Below, piece by piece: positions 1 through 5,894 of a stretch of 7,628 nucleotides of DNA; the first letter of the stretch is position 1, and every line of letters starts with the position of its first letter. Origin of the DNA: CAYVMN01 sp964452575 (GTDB taxonomy: Bacteria; Desulfobacterota; DSM-4660; Desulfatiglandales; Desulfatiglandaceae); NCBI GenBank assembly GCA_964452575.1, contig CAYVMN010000204.1, positions 1 to 7,628 of the forward strand, read 5' to 3'. The translations under genes were made by a program, and so were the position numbers. The notes beneath the pieces are model-generated. The model had not been told where the DNA came from. It was given only the letters and a program-made list of their open reading frames with translations, and did no database searches.

Positions 1-74
1 CTATTTCCTTCACAACTTATTCCCTCTGTGTTCTCAGTGATCTCAGTGGTGAACTGTTCTCCAATCATCAATCC
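1..74. repeat. Degenerate TCTCAGTG short tandem repeat in the gap beyond the synthetase gene
   Basis: This stretch lies just beyond the stop of the minus-strand synthetase gene and shows no coding signal. TCTCAGTG occurs twice in tandem at 32-39 and 41-48, with a 9-base period. A worn copy, CTCTGTGT, precedes them at 24-31. On the other strand this reads as CACTGAGA words of the kind I recall in gaps of many deltaproteobacterial genomes. The window edge cuts the region, so its full extent and the next gene are not visible. No terminator hairpin for the synthetase gene can be seen here. Confidence 0.5.
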
Positions 75-1457
75 TTAGCCCTTTGCCAGGTTTCTATATC
101 GATAGAGACCGGCCATTACCCTTGCCGCCCTCTCAGGTGTCGGTAGATTGAAGATGGCCCCGGCCTTCTCAAGGTCCCCAACCTGCCCGTCCCAGACGCC
201 GGGAGGTGAAACAAGGCAGGTGATGACGGGTCTTTTCTGATTCCATTCAATGAGTAGGTCAGAAACCCTTGCGACTGCCTCCCTATTGGCTGAGGCGAAC
301 ATCATCAGGAGCATGATGCCGTCTGTATTAGCGTCTTCCATGACCGCCCTTATGATGCCGCCAATAGCGGAGGAGTCATACCAGGCGGGTCCCATGTCCA
401 CAGGGTTAGTCCTGATTGCCAAGGGGGGGAGGAGTCCATTGATAATGCCCTGCGTCTCAGGTCCGAATTGTAGTACACTCAGCCCCTCCGCCTCGCAGAC
501 ATCGCAGGCCGCCATACCCGGTCCTGCCTGGCCTGTGAGAACCGCAATCCTCGGACCTTCCGGCAAAGGACATACTGTCAATGCCTGGGCCAAGTCCAAG
601 AGGGACTGAATGCTATCCACGCACAGGATCCCTGCCTGCCTGAGTGCCCCTTCATAGACCTCCTGATTTCCGGCCATTGAGCCAGTGTGCGAAAAAGATG
701 CCTTGTCTCCGGTCTCTGAACTTCCGGTCTTGTAGGCAATGATAGGTTTTTTCCCCCTGTTGGCCCTTGCTGCCTCCATCAGATCTCTGGGCCTGTCAAC
801 TCCTTCCAGGTAGAGGGCTATCACACGAGTCTCAGGATCCCCAGTCAAGTAGGGAAGGATCTCAGCGAAGTCCACATTAAGCCTGTTGCCCAGCCCCACT
901 ATTTTGCTAAACCCGACTCCCTGCCTCATGGCCATGAATGCCAATAGATGAGAGATTCCGCCGCTTTGGCTCACAAGGGTGATCCCTCCCTTCTGGGCCA
1001 ATGAAAACTCTGGGGTGAAGGAGGCGTTTAGATTCCTGTGCAGGTTGATCATCCCGAACGTGTTGGGACCGATGACCGGTATCCCCGCCCTGCGGGCGAT
1101 TTGGGCCAATGCCGCCTGTTTTTGCGCCCCTGACGGGTCGTCGATCTCCTTGAACCCGGCCGTGATAAGGACGATTCCCTTAACGGCACTCCGCTCGCAT
1201 TCTTCAAATATCTGCGGGACCAGGCCTGCCGGGACTACCACAATGGCGAGGTCGATCCTCGCTGAAAACTTGTCTATAGATGGAGATGATGGTATGCCCA
1301 TAATCTCCTTTGAAGCAGGGTTCACCGGTACTATTCGCCCTTCAAAACCCCCGTTCGTCAGGCTTTTCATGACGTGATAGCCTAGTTTCCCCGGGTTTTC
1401 AGAGGCCCCGATAACGGCGACTGTCTCGGGGTTAAATAGGGCGTTCAGGTTGCTCAT
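75..1457 (-). CDS. Acyl-CoA synthetase (ADP-forming), alpha-subunit type, stand-alone
   Basis: This 460-residue cytoplasmic protein has the domain order of the alpha subunit of ADP-forming acetyl/acyl-CoA synthetases, which convert acyl-CoA, ADP and phosphate to acid, ATP and CoA. The CoA-binding Rossmann domain spans about residues 5-130 (VAVIGASENPGKLG at 13-26, IGPNTFG at 129-135). The succinyl-CoA-ligase-like part follows (GGITLVSQSGG at 157-167), then the SHTGSMAG motif at 256-263. His257 has the same number as the phosphorylated histidine I recall for Pyrococcus ACD1 alpha. A third domain fills about 300-455. I chose ATG 1457 because family members start about ten residues before the VAVIGAS motif and AGGA lies just upstream, though its 3-base spacing is short. 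ATG 1475 and TTG 1556 are in-frame alternatives. The ATP-grasp beta subunit is not fused and not in the window. Substrate is unknown. The gene has a good promoter at 1589-1616. Confidence 0.88.
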   Translation of the reverse strand: MSNLNALFNPETVAVIGASENPGKLGYHVMKSLTNGGFEGRIVPVNPASKEIMGIPSSPSIDKFSARIDLAIVVVPAGLVPQIFEECERSAVKGIVLITAGFKEIDDPSGAQKQAALAQIARRAGIPVIGPNTFGMINLHRNLNASFTPEFSLAQKGGITLVSQSGGISHLLAFMAMRQGVGFSKIVGLGNRLNVDFAEILPYLTGDPETRVIALYLEGVDRPRDLMEAARANRGKKPIIAYKTGSSETGDKASFSHTGSMAGNQEVYEGALRQAGILCVDSIQSLLDLAQALTVCPLPEGPRIAVLTGQAGPGMAACDVCEAEGLSVLQFGPETQGIINGLLPPLAIRTNPVDMGPAWYDSSAIGGIIRAVMEDANTDGIMLLMMFASANREAVARVSDLLIEWNQKRPVITCLVSPPGVWDGQVGDLEKAGAIFNLPTPERAARVMAGLYRYRNLAKG

Positions 1458-1555
1458 CGTTCCTGTTTTACTCATTTTCAAGCGATTCGCCCCAGTGCTG
1501 TCATAGATATCTCGAAAGGGAGCTCTGGAATGCTTTGGTATACTGCCACTTCGCA

Positions 1556-1587
1556 ATCGACAACCGTAAATCCGTTTGCCTGTCGAT
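1556..1587. promoter_or_regulatory. Inverted repeat at the synthetase transcription start, operator-like
   Basis: ATCGACA at 1556-1562 and TGTCGAT at 1581-1587 are perfect 7-base inverted arms separated by 18 bases. The right arm begins two bases past the minus-strand -10 box, so the pair covers the predicted start point and early leader. It could be a repressor operator or a 5' leader hairpin. With 7-base arms it could also be chance. Confidence 0.35.
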
Positions 1588-1588
1588 C

Positions 1589-1616
1589 TTTATAATCTAT
1601 TGGGATGAATCGTCAA
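1589..1616 (-). promoter_or_regulatory. Sigma-70-like promoter for the synthetase gene
   Basis: Read on the minus strand, TTGACG (1616-1611) and TATAAA (1594-1589) are separated by 16 bases, each matching consensus at five of six positions. The predicted start near 1582 gives a leader of about 125 nt to ATG 1457. The boxes point toward the synthetase gene and no other minus-strand gene lies between. Confidence 0.6.
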
Positions 1617-1629
1617 CAGAAATGTGTAA

Positions 1630-1780
1630 CCGTTCAAAGGTTCAGGGTTGAGGGGTTCACGGTTAGGGACAAATCCTGGTTTCTCCAGATCGATGGGAAA
1701 GAAAACCAGGTTTCGGGGTGGCTGCAAGACAAGGCGCGTGAGAATGAGAAGCAACCTTGAAGCCCTGAACCTTTGAACGG
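1630..1780. repeat. 151-bp inverted-repeat element with perfect 18-bp arms (MITE-like or giant hairpin)
   Basis: CCGTTCAAAGGTTCAGGG at 1630-1647 is matched exactly, as its reverse complement, by 1763-1780. Four more bases pair inside the arms (GGTT 1654-1657 with AACC 1753-1756). An inner hairpin follows: CCTGGTTT 1675-1682 pairs with AAACCAGG 1703-1710. The left arm continues as worn 8-base words (CGTTCAAA, GGTTCAGG, GTTGAGGG, GTTCACGG). No transposase is encoded. It could be a non-autonomous mobile element or two inverted copies of a common intergenic word. No clear target-site duplication flanks it. Confidence 0.6.
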
Positions 1781-1808
1781 GTACGGGATTTGTTTGTAAT
1801 TTGGCCTG

Positions 1809-1842
1809 CCCCGTTAAATCTGTTTTTTCCATTTAACCGGGG
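1809..1842. repeat. Strong stem-loop upstream of tilS
   Basis: CCCCGTTAAAT at 1809-1819 pairs with ATTTAACCGGGG at 1831-1842, giving 11 base pairs with one bulged C. The 11-base loop contains a run of six T. No T run follows the stem on the plus strand, so it does not look like a standard terminator in that direction. It lies about 85 bases upstream of the tilS -10 box. Confidence 0.45.
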
Positions 1843-1901
1843 GGCTTGAGATTTGGAATATTCCCATAGGGTTCAGGATTCAGTAGCAACTGGTGTTGAG
1901 T

Positions 1902-1933
1902 TTGGGTGAGAGGCATGTTAGGCTTTATATAAT
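1902..1933 (+). promoter_or_regulatory. Probable tilS promoter
   Basis: TATATAAT at 1926-1933 contains a perfect -10 hexamer TATAAT at 1928-1933. The best -35 candidate is TTGGGT at 1902-1907, 18 bases before TATATA or 20 before TATAAT, and it is weak. Transcription would start near 1940, leaving a leader of about 24 nt that holds the AAAGAGG ribosome site at 1951-1957, six bases before ATG 1964. Confidence 0.45.
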
Positions 1934-1963
1934 AAAGGTAGGGGTTTGCCAAAGAGGTTTTTC

Positions 1964-3382
1964 ATGGACCTGGAAAGGAAGATTATCAAGAGGGTAGGAG
2001 CCACCATTTCCACGAACAGGATGCTCGTGCGGGGTGATCGCGTGGTAGTGGCCGTCTCGGGGGGACCAGATTCAGTCTGCCTACTGGATATACTTTACAG
2101 ACTCAGAGACACCCTGGGCATCGATCTGGTGGTGGCTCACTTTGACCATGGCCTCAGACCTGGCGAGGACGAATCTGAGACACAATTCGTTGAGTCTCTG
2201 ACGCAATCCCTTAACCTCCCTTTTAAAACAAAGAGGACGCAGGCGCTTCTGATCGCGGGATCCCCCTCTTTAGAAGAAAGGGCCAGGGAGGCCAGATATC
2301 GTTTCCTGGAGCAGGTGAAAAAGGAAACCCATGCACAAAAGATTGCCCTGGGCCACAATCTGAATGACCAGGCCGAAACGATCCTCATGAGGCTGCTGCG
2401 GGGAAGCGGCCCATCAGGCCTGGGAGGGATTACGCCTCAGCGGGAAGATAGGGTGGTCAGGCCCCTCATTGAACTTACCCGAGAGGAGATCGAAGGGTAC
2501 CTCGGGAAGAGGGGCCTCAGATATGTCTCAGATTCTTCAAATCGTAATACCACCTTCCTGAGAAACAGGATCCGCCTTGAACTCCTCCCACAGATCAAGA
2601 AATACCAGCCAAGGATTGTGGAGATCCTGGGGAAGACCGCAGGGATCATGCGAACAGAGGAGGTCTGGCTGGAGGAGGAGGCCGGGGCGTGGATCAATGA
2701 CTTTGCCGAACAGGGGGCGAATGGAGAGGTCTCAATCCCTTTGCCCCCTTTTAGGGCCCTCCCGGAGGCCCTAAAGGGCCGTGTCATCCGGCAGGTCTTG
2801 AGGAGGGTCGGTGGAAATCTGCGACGAGTGGGGTTTCGTCACGTGGAGGCCGTAAATCGACTGGCAGTTGGTGAGAGGCCTCAGGCCAGTTTCAACCTTC
2901 CCAATAGGATAACGGCCAGCAGGGTTTATGACAGGTTGGTATTTTCCGGGAAAGACCTCCGGTCCCAAAATGGGTATTGTTATTTCCTCGATGGCCCAGG
3001 GGAGTTTCACCTGGAATCCCTGAATTGTACTATCACACTTGAGGAAATTGGAATTTGGGTCCCCGCGGATTTGAGGGCGTCGCCGTGGATAGCATTCATT
3101 GATGCAGATAGGATAACCTATCCATTGACGGTAAGGAATTTTAGAGCGGGCGACAGGTTCGTTCCCCTTGGTATGGGAGGTCGCCGGAAGGTCAAGGACT
3201 TTTTTATTGACCTCAAGGTCCCCTCTGAGACAAGGAAAAGTACCCCCATATTGACTTGCCGGGACAACCTGGTTTGGGTCTGCGGTCTAAGGATAGACGA
3301 TCATTTCAAGGTAACACCAGAGACCAAAAGGGTATTGAAGGTCTCTTTCAACTACTCAGGAGTCAGTAATCAGAATCCATGA
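1964..3382 (+). CDS. tilS: tRNA(Ile)-lysidine synthetase TilS
   Basis: TilS joins lysine to C34 of the CAU-anticodon tRNA-Ile using ATP, changing its decoding from AUG to AUA, and is normally essential. The 472-residue protein is full length. The N-terminal PP-loop ATPase domain has SGGPDS at 32-37, HFDHGLRP at 59-66, GHNLNDQAET at 130-139, RLLRGSGPSGLGG at 143-155 and FLRNRIRLELLP at 198-209. A middle tRNA-binding domain covers about 225-330, and the C-terminal TilS domain about 386-460 (RNFRAGDRFVPLG at 391-403, then KVKDFFIDLKVP). ATG 1964 is chosen over in-frame TTG 1946 because AAAGAGG lies six bases upstream. The last eight residues, from S465, are read from an intergenic-type repeat (3356-3382). 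The next gene is not ftsH, which often follows tilS. Confidence 0.96.
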   Translation: MDLERKIIKRVGATISTNRMLVRGDRVVVAVSGGPDSVCLLDILYRLRDTLGIDLVVAHFDHGLRPGEDESETQFVESLTQSLNLPFKTKRTQALLIAGSPSLEERAREARYRFLEQVKKETHAQKIALGHNLNDQAETILMRLLRGSGPSGLGGITPQREDRVVRPLIELTREEIEGYLGKRGLRYVSDSSNRNTTFLRNRIRLELLPQIKKYQPRIVEILGKTAGIMRTEEVWLEEEAGAWINDFAEQGANGEVSIPLPPFRALPEALKGRVIRQVLRRVGGNLRRVGFRHVEAVNRLAVGERPQASFNLPNRITASRVYDRLVFSGKDLRSQNGYCYFLDGPGEFHLESLNCTITLEEIGIWVPADLRASPWIAFIDADRITYPLTVRNFRAGDRFVPLGMGGRRKVKDFFIDLKVPSETRKSTPILTCRDNLVWVCGLRIDDHFKVTPETKRVLKVSFNYSGVSNQNP

Positions 3383-3416
3383 GCCAGTAGTCAGAATTCA
3401 GGAGTCAGAATGAAAA
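3356..3416. repeat. Degenerate GGAGTCAG/CAGAAT repeat overlapping the tilS 3' end
   Basis: Three imperfect units follow one another: GGAGTCAGTAATCAGAATCC at 3359-3378, GAGCCAGTAGTCAGAATTCA at 3381-3400, and a shorter GGAGTCAGAATGAAAA at 3401-3416. The first unit is inside tilS and supplies its last codons and stop. The rest occupies the gap before the Memo gene. The same style of word (TTCAGGATTCAGTAG) appears at about 1872-1886 upstream of tilS. Confidence 0.6.
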
Positions 3417-3485
3417 GGAAACCGGCCAGCCTGGGGTCTCAAGAAAAGAACAAGACCTGATGCGGCAAGGGAAAGGTATTTACGC

Positions 3486-4703
3486 ATGAATGAACCAGCA
3501 CCCCGAATGAGGAGGGATTTGGAATTCTTCCCTTTTCAGCATGGCGGCCAGCAACTGGTATTGATTCGGGACCAGCTTGGCCTTGTTCAGGAGGGAAAGG
3601 CAGTAGCCCCGCCACTCTATCAGTTCATGGTCCTATTGGACGGTCGAAGGACCGTGAGGGATCTGCAGATGGAGCTTATGAGGCAAAAGGGGAGGCTTCT
3701 GGTTGGGACAGGGGAAGTTGTGGCCCTCCTGGACCATCTTGATGATTCATATCTCCTCGATTCGGAGAGGTATAGGAAGGCAAGAGGGCGTATAGTTGCC
3801 GAGTTCGCCTCGAAGAAGGTCAGACCTTGCTCCCACTGCGGCCAGAGCTATCCCAAAGATATCTCGGAACTTGAGGGAAGGCTGAATGAGATCCTGAACA
3901 GCCAGCCGGCTATGAGTGAACCGGAGGGGAAGATCAAGGCCTTGGTGGCCCCCCATATTGACCTTTCCGCCGGATCAAAGGTCTACTCGAGGGCCTACCA
4001 GACGCTCAAATATGCGGCGCCTTCAAGGGTGGTAGTGTTAGGGGTGGGGCATAGTCTGGTGAGTGGGCTTTTCAGCCTGACCGACAAGGATTTTGAAACC
4101 CCGCTGGGCATAATAGGGAATGAGCACCACCTGATCAATGAATTGCAGGAGGCCGGGAAGGAGATCCTCTCGGAAAGTGATTTTCCCCACCGCTCCGAGC
4201 ACTCTATCGAGTTTCAGGCCATCTTCTTGCAGCACCTCCTAAAGGGAAAGGAGTTTACCATCGTCCCTATCCTCTGTGGCTCGATCCAGTCATCTTGTGA
4301 GGCCTACAGCAGGGCCGCTTACCTGCAAAAGGCCGGTCCTTTCCTCAATAAACTGAGAGACATAGTCACGGATACAGAACAGGAGACCCTCATTGTGGCA
4401 GGGGTCGATTTGTCCCACATCGGCCCAAAATTCGGTCATAGGAGCCCGGCTCGGTACATAGAGGCGCAGGCAGAGGCCCATGATAAAAACCTTATAGGCT
4501 ATCTGTGCCAGCTGGATGCGGACAAGTTCTGGGAGGAATCGAGAAACGTAAATGACCGGTTCAATGTCTGCGGTTTCTCGGCCCTTGCATGCATGCTTGA
4601 GGTATTACCTGCCTGTAAGGGAGAGATCCTCGATTATCAGATATGGCACGAACAGCCTACGAGCTCAGCAGTGAGTTTCGCGGCCATTCTCTTTACGTCA
4701 TAG
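3486..4703 (+). CDS. Memo-family protein (AmmeMemoRadiSam system protein B type) with a PqqD-like N-terminal domain
   Basis: This 405-residue protein has the Memo fold signature in its C-terminal two thirds, related to class III extradiol dioxygenases. The conserved site positions are present: APHIDL with His157, GVGHS with His189, SEHSIEFQ with His239, VDLSH with Asp308 and His311, and NVCG with Cys362. These match the metal-site and cysteine positions of human MEMO1 (His49, His81, Asp189, His192, Cys244). Residues 1-110 form a separate domain. Its segment LDGRRTVRDLQMELMRQ at 51-67 and the following LLDHLDDSYLLD at 81-92 resemble PqqD-like winged-helix domains. The linker reads CSHCGQSYP at 115-123, a CxxC where relatives usually have an alanine-type HAGxxYP. 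AAAGG at 3472-3476, nine bases before ATG, supports the start. The usual radical SAM and AMMECR1 partners are not in the window, and the activity of the system is unknown. Confidence 0.88.
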   Translation: MNEPAPRMRRDLEFFPFQHGGQQLVLIRDQLGLVQEGKAVAPPLYQFMVLLDGRRTVRDLQMELMRQKGRLLVGTGEVVALLDHLDDSYLLDSERYRKARGRIVAEFASKKVRPCSHCGQSYPKDISELEGRLNEILNSQPAMSEPEGKIKALVAPHIDLSAGSKVYSRAYQTLKYAAPSRVVVLGVGHSLVSGLFSLTDKDFETPLGIIGNEHHLINELQEAGKEILSESDFPHRSEHSIEFQAIFLQHLLKGKEFTIVPILCGSIQSSCEAYSRAAYLQKAGPFLNKLRDIVTDTEQETLIVAGVDLSHIGPKFGHRSPARYIEAQAEAHDKNLIGYLCQLDADKFWEESRNVNDRFNVCGFSALACMLEVLPACKGEILDYQIWHEQPTSSAVSFAAILFTS

Positions 4704-4730
4704 TACCGCGTATCATGAGTTCGGTCTTGT

Positions 4731-4850
4731 GTTTGTTTAGGGTTTGGAATTTGTTTGGAAAACCGGGGACCCACCGGTAGGTGGGGAGTCCGAAGGACAA
4801 TTTGGTGCTTGTTATTTTGGATTTCCCGGATTTGCTGTTTGGGATTTGGG
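4731..4850. repeat. Degenerate GGATTTGGG/GTTTGG repeat in the convergent gap, entering the permease 3' end
   Basis: Words such as GGTTTGGAATTTGTTTGG (4741-4758) and GGATTT at 4819-4824 and 4828-4833, with GGGATTTGGG at 4841-4850, fill the gap between two converging genes. A G+C-rich hairpin at 4766-4791 splits the repeat in two. Bases 4815-4850 are inside the permease frame and encode its last twelve residues. Confidence 0.6.
4766..4791 (-). terminator. Possible terminator or hairpin between convergent genes
   Basis: CCCACC at 4770-4775 and GGTGGG at 4780-4785 form a stem with loop GGTA. With a three-base bulge (4785-4787), GGAC (4767-4770) can also pair with GTCC (4788-4791). On the minus strand the stem is followed within a few bases by TTTT, so it could end permease transcripts. 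The T run is short, and the plus strand has none, so the call is weak. Confidence 0.3.
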
Positions 4851-5756
4851 TGAGGCGCTGTGCCCATGAGAGGGGCCGCGATTAACAAGGACCATCCCCA
4901 GGCTGACAAGGGTCAGGGCTACAAGGAGGCTTGCACCGATGGGCTCACCCAGGATCAGGGCACCGCTCAGGAATACACCAAATACCGGAGTAAAGAAGGA
5001 AAAGGCGTGGAGGAGACTCACCGGATAACGATGTATGAGTTCAAACCAGAGGAGGTAGCTCAGGAAGGCTACGATGATACACTGGTAGAAGATCGAGAAA
5101 CCTGTAGCGGACGAAAAACCGGATATAAATCTGTCTTCCATCAGTGTACTGAGCAGGAACAATAAAGGTGTAGAAAAGAATACCTGATAAAATAGGGTTT
5201 GCAAAGGGAGTGTGCGGTGGGCCAGGAATCTCTTTATATATAGTGTGGTAGCCCCCCACAAGGCTCCTGCCCCAAGGGCCATGAGATCGCCCGCGAGGGT
5301 CCTCAGGGAAAATGACCCAATGTCTCTCAGGAACAGTGCAACTACCCCGGCAAAGGCCATCACGAGACCTGCCGCCTTCCAGGGATTCAGCCGGTCTCCT
5401 TTCAGGAAAAAGTGGGCTCCGAGGGCCACAAGAAAGGGGGCGAAATAGAGCAATACATATGTTCGGGATGCCAGGGTGTATTCAAGCCCCACATAGATCA
5501 GGCCAAATTCGCCGCCAAAGAGGAGCCCGACTGCTATTCCGTGGATTAGCACAGTCTTGGAGGGAAATATGCCGATCCCTTTTGCCCTCATCCATATGTA
5601 AAGGCAGATGCTGGCTACGAGAGACCGGAGACCAGCCATGAAGAGGGGCGCAAGATCGTGTGCCCCGATCTTTATTGCGGCCATATTGGCACCCCAGATA
5701 AGGGAGAGGAGCAGAAGGAGTGCTATGGGTTGCCACCGCAATTGTGCTCGGTACAT
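4812..5756 (-). CDS. EamA-family (DMT superfamily) membrane permease
   Basis: This 314-residue inner-membrane protein has about ten hydrophobic segments in two homologous halves, the usual EamA layout and length. The first half starts with LSLIWGANMAAIKIG at 17-31, and the second starts near GDLMALGAGALWGATTLYIKR at 156-176. The repeat-ending motifs are visible: the first half has YFAPFLVALGAHFFLKG (104-120) and the second FFTPVFGVFLSGALILGEP (254-272). Such proteins export or take up metabolites such as amino acids; the substrate cannot be read here. ATG 5756 is preceded by AGGG about ten bases upstream, an acceptable but long spacing. The hydrophilic tail from residue 301 to 314 is mostly encoded by the GGATTTGGG repeat and is probably not functional. 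The gene is divergent from the dehydrogenase gene across 138 bases. Confidence 0.9.
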   Translation of the reverse strand: MYRAQLRWQPIALLLLLSLIWGANMAAIKIGAHDLAPLFMAGLRSLVASICLYIWMRAKGIGIFPSKTVLIHGIAVGLLFGGEFGLIYVGLEYTLASRTYVLLYFAPFLVALGAHFFLKGDRLNPWKAAGLVMAFAGVVALFLRDIGSFSLRTLAGDLMALGAGALWGATTLYIKRFLAHRTLPLQTLFYQVFFSTPLLFLLSTLMEDRFISGFSSATGFSIFYQCIIVAFLSYLLWFELIHRYPVSLLHAFSFFTPVFGVFLSGALILGEPIGASLLVALTLVSLGMVLVNRGPSHGHSASPKSQTANPGNPK

Positions 5757-5894
5757 GAGGAATCATCCCTATTACAAATAAGGCAGGCTGGGCAAAGGAT
5801 TCATCTCGAAATCATTTATTGAGGCACTATAGACAATATAAAGGGAACAGACAACGCCAAAAATTCCTGACAAGATCAGCCTTGGAGGGCTACG
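5757..5894. promoter_or_regulatory. Divergent promoter region between the permease and dehydrogenase genes
   Basis: Both flanking genes must be transcribed from this 138-base gap. A TATAAA at 5837-5842 is the best plus-strand -10 candidate, with only a poor -35 (TTTATT at 5815-5820, 16 bases before). TGTAAT on the minus strand near 5774 is a candidate for the permease, without a good -35. The dehydrogenase ribosome site, GGAGGG at 5884-5889, lies five bases before its ATG. I see no clear operator palindrome. Confidence 0.3.

Larger units (their letters stand above)
1458..1963. other. 506-base divergent intergenic region between the synthetase gene and tilS
   Basis: No convincing gene lies here. 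In order along the plus strand it holds an inverted repeat at 1556-1587, a minus-strand promoter at 1589-1616, a 151-bp inverted-repeat element at 1630-1780, a hairpin at 1809-1842, a short GATTTGGAAT/GGTTCAGGATTCAG word cluster at about 1850-1887, and the tilS promoter and ribosome site up to 1963. An open frame on the minus strand from 1832 to 1590 runs across the repeat words and gives low-complexity peptide such as NREPLNPEPLNG, so I treat it as spurious. I found no tRNA or riboswitch pattern. Confidence 0.7.

Noticed and set aside
1458..1556. N-terminal extension of the synthetase from TTG 1556
   Set aside because: It adds 33 non-conserved residues with no Shine-Dalgarno sequence, and the family normally begins near MSNLNALF.
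1630..1780. A complete insertion sequence
   Set aside because: The element is only 151 bases and has no transposase frame; only inverted arms are visible, so at most it is non-autonomous.
1590..1832. 80-codon open frame on the minus strand between the synthetase and tilS genes
   Set aside because: It runs across the 151-bp repeat element. Its peptide is word-repeat translation (NREPLNPEPLNG and QRFRAS pieces), with no domain and no good ribosome site.
1946..1963. tilS start at TTG 1946
   Set aside because: The ATG at 1964 has AAAGAGG at six-base spacing; the TTG would put that site inside the coding sequence.
3356..3416. Possible CRISPR-like repeat after tilS
   Set aside because: Units are imperfect, about 16-22 bases, directly adjacent with no unique spacers, and no cas gene is near.
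4637..4909. 90-codon open frame on the minus strand in the convergent gap
   Set aside because: It overlaps the ends of both real genes, and its middle (NPKQQIREIQNNKHQ) is a translation of the gap repeat.
5482..5766. 94-codon minus-strand frame starting ten bases upstream of the permease ATG
   Set aside because: It is a frame-shifted shadow of the permease; the permease frame shows the clear membrane segments and EamA motifs.
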